Below are positions 25,846-34,596 of a stretch of 57,420 nt of DNA, piece after piece; positions within the stretch are counted from its first letter, which is position 1; each line of letters begins with the position of its first letter. This DNA comes from an uncultured Prevotella sp. Lineage in GTDB: Bacteria > Bacteroidota > Bacteroidia > Bacteroidales > Bacteroidaceae. The notes under the pieces are model-generated. The model made no database searches and was not told the DNA's origin. It was given only the letters and a program-made list of their open reading frames with translations. The stretch covers positions 1-57,420 of the forward strand of contig URER01000010.1 in NCBI GenBank assembly GCA_900547005.1. The letters run 5' to 3'. The translations under genes were made by a program, and so were the position numbers.

Positions 25846-27174
25846 ATGATATATATACTAATAATCATAGCAGTTGGCTTCGCCGTGGCTTGGGCTATGT
25901 GCAGAAGCAAGAACGCCGCATTGGAAACGGCTCTCACGACGGAGCGAAAGCACGCCGAGGAACGCCGCAATGAGATGGCGGAGCAGCACGGCCGCGAATT
26001 GGAGACGGAGAGACGGCACGCTGCCGAGAGCCGGACGGAGTTGGAGCAACGCTACAGACAGGAGCTGGAGGCGGAGAAACGGCACGCTGAAGAGATGCGC
26101 GCGGAGTTTGAGAAGCAACAGGAAGAACGTGGCAAGTTGTTGCAGGAAGAACTGCGTAGTATGGCCGCAAAGATGCTCAGCGACAGCCGTAAGGAACTGA
26201 CCGCTGCCGATAAGGAACGCCTCGATGCCTTGCTCACACCTTTGAAAGAACGTTTGGAGACATTCCAAAAGACCGTGAGCGAGAGCAGCAAGGAGGGCGC
26301 ACAGAACAAGACTGAGATAAAGACGGCGTTCGAGGAAGCTATGAAGCGTCTGCATGAGGAGCAGGAACGCACGGTGCGCGAGCTGAAAGAGCAGACCGAA
26401 AAGATAGGAAACGACGCCGCAAGTCTCACTCAGGCGTTGAAAGGCGACTCCAAGATGCAAGGCGACTGGGGCGAGATGATTCTCGATAAGACGCTCGAAG
26501 ACAGCGGACTGGTGAAGGACTCGCAGTATTTTCTGCAAGAGAACTACAAGGATGAGGACGGCAATAATTATCGCCCCGATGCCGTTGTGGTATTCCCCAA
26601 TGGCGATAAGGCCGTTATAGACTCGAAGGTTTCGCTCACGGCATATCTTGATGCGACTCGTGCCGACAATCCCGATGAACGCGACAGACTGCTGCGTGAG
26701 CACGTGGCGAGCGTGAAAGCACACGTTAACGAACTGAGTGTGAAGAGTTATGAGACTATTGTGCCGGGCTGCATTGGCTACGTCTTGATGTTCATTCCAT
26801 ACGAAAGCGGATACAGCGCGGCGATAAAAGCCGACCCGGGACTCTTGAATTACGCTTATAAGAAGCGGATAATCATCCTCAGCCCGTCTAATCTGCTTAT
26901 GGCTTTGCAGCTTACTCATACGATGTGGCAGAACTATCGGATGAACAAAAACGTGGAGGAGATACTGCGCCAGTCGAATGATTTGTATGACAAGTTTGTT
27001 ACCTTTGCCGAGACTTTTGTAAAGATTGAGGGCGACATACAGCGTCTGCACGATGATTTCGACAAGGCGAAAGGGCAGCTCCGCGACGGAAAAGGAAACA
27101 TCGTGCGCCGTCTTGACGGTATGAAAGCGTTGGGATTGAATCCCAAGAAGCAGATTCCAGAGTCGATAAAGTAG
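25846..27174 (+). CDS. rmuC: RmuC-type DNA recombination protein
   Basis: The 442-aa protein has an N-terminal membrane helix (MIYILIIIAVGFAVAWAMC), a long charged coiled coil (~30-200, EERRNEMAEQHGRELE-type repeats) and a C-terminal RmuC domain (~205-410). That domain contains GDWGEMILDKTLEDSGL and YRPDAVVVFPNGDKAVIDSKVSL, the restriction-endonuclease-like core with Asp and DSK catalytic residues. RmuC limits inversions at short inverted repeats in E. coli, which is noteworthy here given the inverted repeats immediately upstream. The start follows a GC-rich palindrome with no clear ribosome site, so the exact first codon is uncertain. Confidence 0.9.
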   Translation: MIYILIIIAVGFAVAWAMCRSKNAALETALTTERKHAEERRNEMAEQHGRELETERRHAAESRTELEQRYRQELEAEKRHAEEMRAEFEKQQEERGKLLQEELRSMAAKMLSDSRKELTAADKERLDALLTPLKERLETFQKTVSESSKEGAQNKTEIKTAFEEAMKRLHEEQERTVRELKEQTEKIGNDAASLTQALKGDSKMQGDWGEMILDKTLEDSGLVKDSQYFLQENYKDEDGNNYRPDAVVVFPNGDKAVIDSKVSLTAYLDATRADNPDERDRLLREHVASVKAHVNELSVKSYETIVPGCIGYVLMFIPYESGYSAAIKADPGLLNYAYKKRIIILSPSNLLMALQLTHTMWQNYRMNKNVEEILRQSNDLYDKFVTFAETFVKIEGDIQRLHDDFDKAKGQLRDGKGNIVRRLDGMKALGLNPKKQIPESIK

Positions 27175-27279
27175 TGCGGAGAGCTTGTAACAGGGCTATT
27201 TCGTGATGATGCAAGAGAGCATTAAGAAAGTGTCAAATGCCTGATATTCTTGACGTTAACATTATTTTTCGGAGGAATA

Positions 27280-27311
27280 TTTGTGAATTTCGGGAAAGTT
27301 TGTTACTTTTG
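27280..27311 (+). promoter_or_regulatory. Consensus promoter TTTG-N20-TACTTTTG
   Basis: TTTG at 27280-27283 and TACTTTTG at 27304-27311, exactly 20 bp apart, match the Bacteroidetes sigma-ABfr consensus. It drives the short unit 27318-27425. Confidence 0.7.
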
Positions 27312-27317
27312 CAATTG

Positions 27318-27425
27318 AATAAATCGCTTTATTCAGAATAAGAATCTGATGAAGAAAAGATATATTTTTCATGGTATTAGTTTTTAAGGCGTAAGGCGTC
27401 CTGTCGTGAGACAGGGTGCCTTTAC
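27318..27425 (+). ncRNA. Candidate short transcript with 12-codon ORF and terminator-like hairpin
   Basis: Behind the consensus promoter lie a GAATAAA-TCGC-TTTATTC hairpin (27317-27334), a 12-codon frame MKKRYIFHGISF (27349-27387) and a strong hairpin AAGGC.TCCTGTC-GTGA-GACAGG..GCCTT (27393-27422). It may be a small RNA, a leader peptide with attenuator, or simply the rmuC terminator. The U-tract after the hairpin is weak. Confidence 0.4.
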
Positions 27426-27461
27426 TTATAATAACCTTCAATGTTAAATACTTTTGGGGAC

Positions 27462-27534
27462 TATAACATTTTCGGAATTGAATCCAAAAAAGTTATAACA
27501 TTTTTGGAATTGACAATGTTTATTACTATATTTG
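27462..27534 (+). promoter_or_regulatory. Promoter of the second pectate lyase with two 20-bp direct repeats
   Basis: TATAACATTTTYGGAATTGA occurs at 27462-27481 and 27494-27513 (32-bp period). The second copy contains TTTG at 27503-27506, exactly 20 bp before the -7 box TATATTTG (27527-27534). A regulator bound at the repeats would touch the -33 region. A 20-codon frame (27556-27618) precedes the gene on the leader. Confidence 0.6.
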
Positions 27535-27629
27535 CGGCATAATCAGTTACTCGGAATGATAGACAGAAAACTCAGTAAGAAAATACAGACTGCATACTTT
27601 TGCGAACAAACCTACTAAATCAAATCATA

Positions 27630-28853
27630 ATGGAGAGAAACTATAAACCAATGGTGGCAATGCTTGTGTGCCTGTTCTACGTATTTACGGGAAACGCGCA
27701 ACTTGCCAAACAAGATCTTAACGCACCGTTCGGATGGGCCAACTGCTCGTCGGCAACGACTGGCGACGACTACACCGTGACCGGTGGAGGGCAGAGTGAG
27801 AACCGTATAACGCTGAAAAGCACGGGCGGGGATATGCGCGATGTGATATCAAATGCATTGAAGAAACACGACATCATAGTGTTTGACGGTTCGGCCGGCG
27901 ACTTCATGCTGTCCTCGGCAGTCGATATGAACGAGCTGGAGAACAAGACTATCGTGGGCATCAACGGCGCAAGATTGTGCACACAGTTCTATATAACAAA
28001 GGATATACGAACAGCGCTGAACAAGGCCAACGTGATGAAAGCAAGTTCGTCATCGGGTACGGGCGGCACTCTGAGCAACGGCGCGACAATCGGAGAGGAA
28101 CGCGAGTTGCGCACCCGTCAGGCCCTGATAGACTTCACGGGCGATGCGACGGAAGCCTATCGCAAGGCGGGTATCCTCGGAATAAAGCACTGTAATAATA
28201 TAATAATACGCAATATCAAGTTTGTCGGCCCCGGTTCTTGCGACCTCGGCGGCAGCGACCTTATCTCTGCCACCTATACAACGCATCTGTGGGTAGACCA
28301 TTGCGACTTCACGGATGGTATGGACGGTAACTTCGATATTACCAACGAGAGCGATTTCATCACCGTGTCGTGGTGTACTTTCAGTTACACTAAGCGCGCC
28401 TACGACCACATGAACACCAATCTCATAGGCAGTAACGACAAACGATATGACGATGCGGGCAAGCTGCACGTGACCTTTGCCAACTGTATATGGGGGGCGG
28501 GCTGCGCGCAACGTATGCCGATGGTGCGTTTCGGAACGGTTCATCTGGTCAACAACTACTACGACTGCATGGGCAACATGGCCGCCATCAATCCCCGTTT
28601 CTCCTCCTCTGTGCTCATAGACAATAATTATTTTGCGCCGGGAGTGAAGAAAATATTCAAGGAGAATGATGCTAAGGCATATACCTTTATCGACAACCGC
28701 TATACGGAGAAGTTCACGCAGCCTGCCGACCGTGGTCGCGTTACAGTGCCATACGCCTACAAAGCCGTTTATGTGGCCGATGTCCCGGGCATGGTTACGT
28801 CTAAATATGGTGCAGGAGCCAAGTTGAAAGACCCGCTGAAAATAGGGCGTTAG
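27630..28853 (+). CDS. Secreted pectate lyase (polysaccharide lyase family 1)
   Basis: The 407-aa protein has a signal peptide (MERNYKPMVAMLVCLFYVFTGNA) and a compact PL1 beta-helix. Evidence: IVGINGARL (the usual T/S-IxG-xGA opening), IIIRNIKF, THLWVDHCDFTDGMDGNFDITNESDFITVSWCTF with the calcium-binding Asp cluster of Pel proteins, and a conserved RMPMVRFGTVHLVNNYYDC with the catalytic Arg. A TTG start 10 codons upstream is rejected because it overlaps a -7-like box. The protein lacks both the sorting-type tail and the extra sandwiches of the 969-aa lyase. Role: endo-cleavage of pectin backbone, complementary to the large lyase. It has its own promoter, so the two are not cotranscribed. Confidence 0.9.
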   Translation: MERNYKPMVAMLVCLFYVFTGNAQLAKQDLNAPFGWANCSSATTGDDYTVTGGGQSENRITLKSTGGDMRDVISNALKKHDIIVFDGSAGDFMLSSAVDMNELENKTIVGINGARLCTQFYITKDIRTALNKANVMKASSSSGTGGTLSNGATIGEERELRTRQALIDFTGDATEAYRKAGILGIKHCNNIIIRNIKFVGPGSCDLGGSDLISATYTTHLWVDHCDFTDGMDGNFDITNESDFITVSWCTFSYTKRAYDHMNTNLIGSNDKRYDDAGKLHVTFANCIWGAGCAQRMPMVRFGTVHLVNNYYDCMGNMAAINPRFSSSVLIDNNYFAPGVKKIFKENDAKAYTFIDNRYTEKFTQPADRGRVTVPYAYKAVYVADVPGMVTSKYGAGAKLKDPLKIGR

Positions 28854-28932
28854 AGTAAAAAACAGGATATGAACCGACCTGCTTGGTGCTTTATTTTTAG
28901 CAAAAGATTTCTATATTTCAGAAACTATTCGT

Positions 28933-28968
28933 AACTTCGCAGACAAAATAACAACTGTCTGCGAAGTT
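28933..28968 (+). terminator. Perfect 12-bp hairpin immediately upstream of the ribonucleotide reductase gene
   Basis: AACTTCGCAGAC (28933-28944) is followed after 12 bases by its exact complement GTCTGCGAAGTT (28957-28968) and TT. It lies 80 bp past the pectate lyase stop and 11 bp before ATG 28980. It may terminate the lyase transcript or control entry into the next gene. Confidence 0.6.
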
Positions 28969-28979
28969 TTGTCTTGCAG

Positions 28980-31544
28980 ATGGAAATTAAACCGACTATG
29001 AATAATAATACATACTCTTACGATGAGGCCTTCGAGGCTTCTTTGGAATATTTCGGTGGAGACGAGCTTGCTGCACGTGTCTGGGTGAATAAGTACGCGA
29101 TGAAGGACAGCTACGGCAATATCTATGAGAAATCGCCTGACCAGATGCACCGTCGCATAGCTAATGAGATTGCCCGTATAGAGGGCAAGTATCCTAACCC
29201 GATGACGGCAGACGAAGTGTTTGCCCTTCTCGATCATTTCCGTTACATCATTCCAGCCGGCAGTCCGATGACCGGTATCGGCAATAACTATCAGGTGGCA
29301 TCGTTGTCAAATTGCTTCGTTATCGGTGTGGATGGCGATGCAGACTCATACGGGGCCATCATGCGTGTGGACGAGGAGCAGGTGCAACTGATGAAACGTC
29401 GCGGTGGAGTAGGCCATGACCTCTCACAGCTTCGTCCGAAAGGCAGTCCTGTGAACAATTCTGCGCTTACCTCTACGGGCTTGGTGCCGTTCATGGAGCG
29501 TTATAGTAATAGTACGCGCGAGGTGGCACAGGACGGCCGTCGCGGTGCGCTGATGCTTTCGGTAAGCATAAAGCACCCTGACAGTGAGGCGTTTATCGAT
29601 GCGAAAATGACCGAAGGCAAAGTTACGGGAGCCAATGTGTCGGTGAGAATAGACGATGGATTCATGGAGGCTGCGGTAAATGATACGCCATATACGCAGC
29701 AGTTCCCGATCGATACCGACAGCCCCATAATGAAGAAGGATATCTCGGCGAAGAACCTTTGGAACAAAATCGTGCATAATGCGTGGAAGAGTGCCGAGCC
29801 GGGAATACTCTTTTGGGATACCATCATACGTGAGAGCATTCCCGACTGCTATGCCGATTTGGGTTTCCGCACGATTAGTACCAATCCTTGCGGTGAGATT
29901 CCGCTTTGTCCTTACGACTCATGCCGCCTGCTGAGCATAAACCTTTACAGCTATGTCGTGAATCCGTTTACGAAGGATGCTTACTTCGATTACGGGCTGT
30001 TTAAGAAGCACGTGGCTGCCGCACAGCGCATAATGGATGATATCGTGGATTTGGAATTGGAGAAAATCGACCAGATTATAGCTAAAGTAAAGGAAGACCC
30101 GCAGGTAAGCGAGGTGAAAAGTGCTGAGCTTCACCTTTGGGAAAAGATTAGGCGCAAGAGCGGAATGGGACGCCGTACAGGCGTGGGCATAACTGCAGAG
30201 GGCGATATGATTGCCGCAATGGGATTGCGCTATGGCACTCAGGAAGCTACCGATTTCAGCGTGAACGTGCATAAGATGTTGGCGTTGAGCGCATACGGCT
30301 CGTCTGTAAAGATGGCTTCGGAGCGCGGGGCATTTGAGATTTTCGATGCAGACCGTGAGAAGAGCAATCCGTTTATCCAGCGTCTGAAAGACTCGGATGC
30401 AACACTTTATGAGAGCATGGTGAAGTACGGACGCCGCAATATTGCCTGCCTGACTATTGCTCCGACAGGTACAACGAGCCTGATGACGCAGACAACAAGT
30501 GGCATTGAGCCTGTATTTATGCCGGTTTATAAGCGCAGAAGAAAGGTGAACCCGAACGACACGGAGGTTCATGTGGACTTTGTTGACGAGGTAGGCGACT
30601 CGTTCGAGGAGTATATCGTATATCATCCGAAGTTCCTGAAGTGGATGGAGGTGAACGGGTTTGACTCAAAACGCAAGTATACACAGGAGGAAATAGATAC
30701 CCTCGTGGCAAAGTCGCCATATAATAAGGCTACAGCTAATGATGTAGACTGGCTCATGAAGGTGCGTATGCAGGGTGCGATACAGAAGTGGGTGGATCAC
30801 AGCATCAGTGTTACTGTTAACCTGCCGAACGATGTTGACGAGGCTCTCGTGAACAAACTCTATGTGGAAGCATGGCGTTCGGGCTGCAAGGGCTGTACAA
30901 TCTATCGCGACGGCTCGCGCTCGGGAGTTATGATTTCAGCCGAAAAGAAGAAAGACGAGAAGAAGGAAGAGACCGTTCCGTGCCGCCAGCCGGAAGTTAC
31001 CGAGGTGCGTCCGAAGGAACTTGAGTGCGATGTGGTGCGTTTCCAGAACAATAAAGAGAAGTGGGTGGCATTCGTAGGCCTCTTGAACGGATATCCTTAC
31101 GAGATATTCACCGGTTTGCAGGATGATGAAGAAGGAATCGTTCTGCCCAAGACCGTAGTGAAAGGAAAGATTATCAAGCAGATAACCGAGGACGGAACGC
31201 GCCGCTATGACTTCCAGTTCGAGAATAAACGAGGTTATAAGACTACCGTCGAAGGCTTGTCGGAGAAGTTCAATCCAGAGTATTGGAACTATGCGAAACT
31301 GATTTCCGGCGTGCTCAGATACCGTATGCCGATAGCCCATGTCATCAAGCTCGTAGGTTCGTTGCAGCTAAAGAGCGAGAGTATCAATACCTGGAAGAAC
31401 GGTGTGGAGCGAGCTTTGAAGAAATATATCGTTGACGGAACAGAAGCAAAAGGACAGAAATGTCCTAACTGCGGACAGGAAACACTGGTTTATCAGGAGG
31501 GCTGTCTGATTTGCAAGAACTGTGGTGCGTCTCGTTGCGGATAG
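28980..31544 (+). CDS. nrdJ: Adenosylcobalamin-dependent ribonucleotide reductase (class II)
   Basis: The 854-aa enzyme reduces ribonucleotides to deoxyribonucleotides using coenzyme B12 and works with or without oxygen. Visible motifs: SNCFVIGVDGDADS (first redox cysteine), GGVGHDLSQLRPKGSPVNN, SVSIKHPDSEAFIDAK, NPCGEIPLCPYDSCRLLSIN (finger loop with the thiyl cysteine), and IAPTGTTSLMTQTTSGIEP. The C-terminus has a Zn-ribbon KCPNCGQETLV...CLICKNCGASRCG, typical of class II enzymes, with the final Cys pair serving as electron shuttle. ATG 28980 is chosen; ATG 28998 is an alternative. First gene of a tight series with folB and the amidase. Confidence 0.93.
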   Translation: MEIKPTMNNNTYSYDEAFEASLEYFGGDELAARVWVNKYAMKDSYGNIYEKSPDQMHRRIANEIARIEGKYPNPMTADEVFALLDHFRYIIPAGSPMTGIGNNYQVASLSNCFVIGVDGDADSYGAIMRVDEEQVQLMKRRGGVGHDLSQLRPKGSPVNNSALTSTGLVPFMERYSNSTREVAQDGRRGALMLSVSIKHPDSEAFIDAKMTEGKVTGANVSVRIDDGFMEAAVNDTPYTQQFPIDTDSPIMKKDISAKNLWNKIVHNAWKSAEPGILFWDTIIRESIPDCYADLGFRTISTNPCGEIPLCPYDSCRLLSINLYSYVVNPFTKDAYFDYGLFKKHVAAAQRIMDDIVDLELEKIDQIIAKVKEDPQVSEVKSAELHLWEKIRRKSGMGRRTGVGITAEGDMIAAMGLRYGTQEATDFSVNVHKMLALSAYGSSVKMASERGAFEIFDADREKSNPFIQRLKDSDATLYESMVKYGRRNIACLTIAPTGTTSLMTQTTSGIEPVFMPVYKRRRKVNPNDTEVHVDFVDEVGDSFEEYIVYHPKFLKWMEVNGFDSKRKYTQEEIDTLVAKSPYNKATANDVDWLMKVRMQGAIQKWVDHSISVTVNLPNDVDEALVNKLYVEAWRSGCKGCTIYRDGSRSGVMISAEKKKDEKKEETVPCRQPEVTEVRPKELECDVVRFQNNKEKWVAFVGLLNGYPYEIFTGLQDDEEGIVLPKTVVKGKIIKQITEDGTRRYDFQFENKRGYKTTVEGLSEKFNPEYWNYAKLISGVLRYRMPIAHVIKLVGSLQLKSESINTWKNGVERALKKYIVDGTEAKGQKCPNCGQETLVYQEGCLICKNCGASRCG

Positions 31545-31548
31545 GAAT

Positions 31549-31920
31549 ATGAATATCGAGAGCAGCTATATTTATCTACGTAAACTGCGGTTTCATGCCT
31601 TTCATGGCGTGTTGCCGCAGGAACGCGTTATAGGCAATGACTATGAAGTGAGCGTGCGTATCGGTTATACTGTAGCGAAAGCCGTGGATAGCGATAGCGT
31701 TTCGGATACGCTCAACTACGCCGATGTATATAATATAATAAGGTGTAAGATGGCAGAACCCGCAGCCTTGATAGAGCGCGTGGCCGGAAATATCGTCAAG
31801 GAGCTGCTTGTCGAGTTCCCCAAAATCAAGTCCATAGATATTGAATTGACCAAGTTGAACCCACCGATGGGGGCCGATTGTGCCGGTGCCGGCGTGGAAT
31901 TACATATAAAAAATAACTAA
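31549..31920 (+). CDS. folB: Dihydroneopterin aldolase
   Basis: The 123-aa product converts 7,8-dihydroneopterin to 6-hydroxymethyl-7,8-dihydropterin in folate synthesis. It shows the usual YIYLRKLRFHAFHGVLPQERVIGNDYEVSV N-terminus, a conserved DTLNYADVYNII, and LIERVAGNIVKELL with the catalytic region, then VELTK/ELTKLNPPM. Length matches the family (~120). A GTG 27 bases earlier is open but lies inside nrdJ; ATG 31549 follows the nrdJ stop by four bases, so it is the better start. Translational coupling with nrdJ is likely. Confidence 0.92.
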   Translation: MNIESSYIYLRKLRFHAFHGVLPQERVIGNDYEVSVRIGYTVAKAVDSDSVSDTLNYADVYNIIRCKMAEPAALIERVAGNIVKELLVEFPKIKSIDIELTKLNPPMGADCAGAGVELHIKNN

Positions 31921-31947
31921 AAACTCATTATGTGTTGCATAGTTTTC

Positions 31948-33273
31948 ATGAGAAATACTTACCTTTGCAAAGCGTTTAAGCCATTCTTGCGGCGTTTTGC
32001 CACTGTCGCGGCGTTATTGTTCTTGTCCGTTGAGACGGCAATCTGCGCAGGCAACAAGTTTGTCCTTGTGATAGATGCTGGGCATGGAGGCCATGATACG
32101 GGTGCGTTAGGTGCGTATTCGCGCGAGAAAGACATCAACCTGAAAGTGGCTTTGGCTTTCGGCAAGTATGTGGAGAGCAACTGCGGTGATGTTAAGGTGA
32201 TATATACACGCAAGACGGATGTGTTCATTCCGTTGCAGGAACGTGCCAATATAGCCAATCGGAACAATGCAGACTTGTTCATTTCCGTGCATACCAATGC
32301 GTTGCCGGCAGGGCGGATTGCCCGTGGTTTCGAGGCATATACGCTCGGAATGCACCGTGCTAAGGACAATCTTGATGTGGCTATGCGCGAGAACTCTGTC
32401 ATTTCGATGGAGACAGACTATGAGCATAAGTATCAGGGATTCGACCCGAAGTCGTCTGAAAGCTACATTATGTTCGAGTTTATGCAGACCGCCAATATGG
32501 AGAAAAGCGTGGATTTGGCACGTATGATGCAACGTTCTGTGTGCAAGACGGCTTGCAGAAATAACAAAGGAGTGCATCAGGCGGGATTCCTCGTGTTGCG
32601 TCAGACAACGATGCCGGGCTGCCTTATAGAGTTGGGCTTTATAACAACAGCCGATGAAGAGGATTTCTTGAACACAGAATCGGGCGTGGATGCTTTGGCG
32701 TGTGGCGTATTTAATGCTTTCGCCGAATATAAGAATAAATATAACAGTAAGGTGGTCGTACCGTATCTCGCTCCTAAGAGCCCGGCCATAAGCGTAGGAC
32801 GGATTGCTCCTCAGGGCGCTGATAATTTGTCGGAAACGAAAGGTACAAAGAAAACGGTTGAGCAAAAGAGTACGCAAAATACCCAGCCGGTAGTGCAATC
32901 GCAGAAGAAAGACGCTGCTGTGGCACTGAAAAAGGATGCCGTTGCGGCGCAAGCTAAGGCGGAAAATAAGCCTCTTGGCAAAAGCGCTGCAAGCAAGAAT
33001 GCAGACAAACCGGTATTTAAGGTGCAGATATTTGTTGCCAACAAAGTCCTGTCTGTCGGTAGTTCGCAGTTGAAGGGGCATTCCGAGGCAGAGTATTATA
33101 AAGATGGCGGCAACGTGAAATACACCATTGGCTCGTCAGTCGATTATAACGAGATACTTGCATTGCGCAGGTCTTTGCTTTCCGATTTCCCACAGGCATT
33201 TATCGTAGCTTTCAAGAATGGAGTCCGTATGGATGTCAATGCGGCTATCGCAGAGTTTAAGAAGAATAAATAA
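31948..33273 (+). CDS. N-acetylmuramoyl-L-alanine amidase (Amidase_3), exported
   Basis: The 441-aa protein has an N-terminal hydrophobic export signal (RRFATVAALLFLSVETAICA) and an Amidase_3 domain (~40-270). The domain has VLVIDAGHGGHDTGALG (zinc His), ISVHTNALP (second His) and CLIELGFITTADEE (catalytic Glu). It cuts the amide between MurNAc and the peptide during cell separation or turnover. Residues ~290-360 are a low-complexity Lys/Ala/Gln linker. The C-terminal ~80 residues (VFKVQIFVANKVL...FPQAFIVAFKNGVRMD) look like a SPOR-type peptidoglycan-binding domain. ATG 31930 is also in frame. A promoter-like TACCTTTGC at ~31962 lies inside the signal-peptide codons and could imply a later TTG start. 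Confidence 0.9.
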   Translation: MRNTYLCKAFKPFLRRFATVAALLFLSVETAICAGNKFVLVIDAGHGGHDTGALGAYSREKDINLKVALAFGKYVESNCGDVKVIYTRKTDVFIPLQERANIANRNNADLFISVHTNALPAGRIARGFEAYTLGMHRAKDNLDVAMRENSVISMETDYEHKYQGFDPKSSESYIMFEFMQTANMEKSVDLARMMQRSVCKTACRNNKGVHQAGFLVLRQTTMPGCLIELGFITTADEEDFLNTESGVDALACGVFNAFAEYKNKYNSKVVVPYLAPKSPAISVGRIAPQGADNLSETKGTKKTVEQKSTQNTQPVVQSQKKDAAVALKKDAVAAQAKAENKPLGKSAASKNADKPVFKVQIFVANKVLSVGSSQLKGHSEAEYYKDGGNVKYTIGSSVDYNEILALRRSLLSDFPQAFIVAFKNGVRMDVNAAIAEFKKNK

Positions 33274-33285
33274 AACGTTTATAAT

Positions 33286-34239
33286 ATGAAATTGAAGAAT
33301 GAGGTTAGAATAGCTCTTGTGGCAATAGCGGGAATTGTCGTACTGTTTTTTGGTATGCAGTTTCTGAAAGGATTGGATATATTCTCTTCTGAATATCCAT
33401 ATTTAATGAAGTTCAGTAATATTAGCGGACTGTCAGCTTCAAGTCCTATATATGCCGATGGCTTTCGTGTAGGTACGGTAAATTCCATTGATTATGATTA
33501 CAATAAGCATGGTGACATTACCGTAGAGGTTTCTATAAACAAGGAAATGCAAATACCAGAAGGCACAAGTGCGGAAATTGTCAGCGATGTTCTTGGCAAT
33601 GTTCAGGTGAATCTCATTCTCGGAAAAGAAGGCGCCGGTAAACTGAATCCGGGAGACGTGATAGACGGAAGGATAAACAACGGCGCGCTTGGAGATATGA
33701 AAGACATGATTCCTACAGTGCAGAAGATGCTTCCGAAGCTTGATTCCATACTCGCGAGTGTCAATACTTTACTTGCAGACCCGGCTTTGGCTTCGTCTCT
33801 TCACAATGTAGATAGGATTACATCCGACCTCACTACCTCGACAAGAGAGCTTAACAGACTGCTCGCAAACGTTAATAATGAGTTTCCTCGACTGTCTGCC
33901 AAGACCGGGAATCTTATGGATAAAGCCGGTAAAACCGTTACAAATGCAAACATGGCTATTACCACCGCCAATACGATGATGACAACAATAAATGGTAAGA
34001 TGGCTGCCGTTGACGTTGAGGGTACTATGGCAAAGGTGGATAAGACTCTGACCAATGTACAGACGCTTACCGACAAGATTAACAACGGAGAAGGCTCGCT
34101 GGGCCTGTTGATTAACGATGCAAGTCTTTACAATAACCTGACGAATACCGTCAGAAATGCCGACTCGTTGGTGGTTAATCTGCGCGAACATCCTAAGAGA
34201 TACGTTCATTTCTCTATTTTTGGCAAAAAAGACAAATAA
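33286..34239 (+). CDS. MCE/MlaD family lipid-binding protein
   Basis: The 317-aa protein has one N-terminal membrane helix (~9-27, RIALVAIAGIVVLFFGMQFL), followed by an MCE domain (~38-115: LMKFSNISGLSASSPIYADGFRVGTV). The rest is a helical, Thr/Asn-rich region with coiled-coil character (~130-290). MCE proteins form ring-shaped periplasmic channels that carry phospholipids between membranes. The partner ATPase and permease (MlaF/MlaE) are not adjacent. It lies 12 bp after the amidase gene and is likely cotranscribed with it. Confidence 0.9.
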   Translation: MKLKNEVRIALVAIAGIVVLFFGMQFLKGLDIFSSEYPYLMKFSNISGLSASSPIYADGFRVGTVNSIDYDYNKHGDITVEVSINKEMQIPEGTSAEIVSDVLGNVQVNLILGKEGAGKLNPGDVIDGRINNGALGDMKDMIPTVQKMLPKLDSILASVNTLLADPALASSLHNVDRITSDLTTSTRELNRLLANVNNEFPRLSAKTGNLMDKAGKTVTNANMAITTANTMMTTINGKMAAVDVEGTMAKVDKTLTNVQTLTDKINNGEGSLGLLINDASLYNNLTNTVRNADSLVVNLREHPKRYVHFSIFGKKDK

Positions 34240-34312
34240 CCGTTTAGTTTAAATTAAGTCTAAATACCAAGAATAAAGTTTCACGGCATGGGATTTTGAC
34301 CTAACCGTTGCT

Positions 34313-34395
34313 TTATCAGCCACTTTAAACGAATTTCAAAATTGTTTCACTGTAAAAGGACTTAAAAGCGAAAATAAGTTTGAAGTGGCTGATAA
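34313..34395. other. Inverted repeat in the dnaA upstream region
   Basis: TTATCAGCCACTT (34313-34325) and AAGTGGCTGATAA (34383-34395) are exact complements separated by 57 bp. The remainder of 34240-34596 is AT-rich, with a -7 box TATCTTTG at 34535-34542 for dnaA. No cluster of TTATCCACA-type DnaA boxes is visible, so oriC is not called here. Confidence 0.55.
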
Positions 34396-34596
34396 CCAAA
34401 TACTTAGATATGGGCAAATGCTTTTGTTATGTAAATAAATCAAACATATTGCGAAGTACCATTATTACGTTTGTTGAGCCATTTGCCTTATTTATAGCAA
34501 AAACAGCGTTTTAGTACGTTTCAAAAAAGATTACTATCTTTGCATACAGAAAACCTATTTATGCTGGTTGCGCAAAAAAATAACGCTTAAAGAATA

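Noticed and set aside
27600..27629. TTG start 10 codons before the second pectate lyase ATG
   Set aside because: It lies within TACTTTTG and would put residues before an otherwise typical signal peptide; ATG 27630 is preferred.
34240..34596. oriC next to dnaA
   Set aside because: No cluster of DnaA boxes or AT-rich unwinding repeats was seen; only one inverted repeat. In Bacteroidales oriC need not adjoin dnaA.
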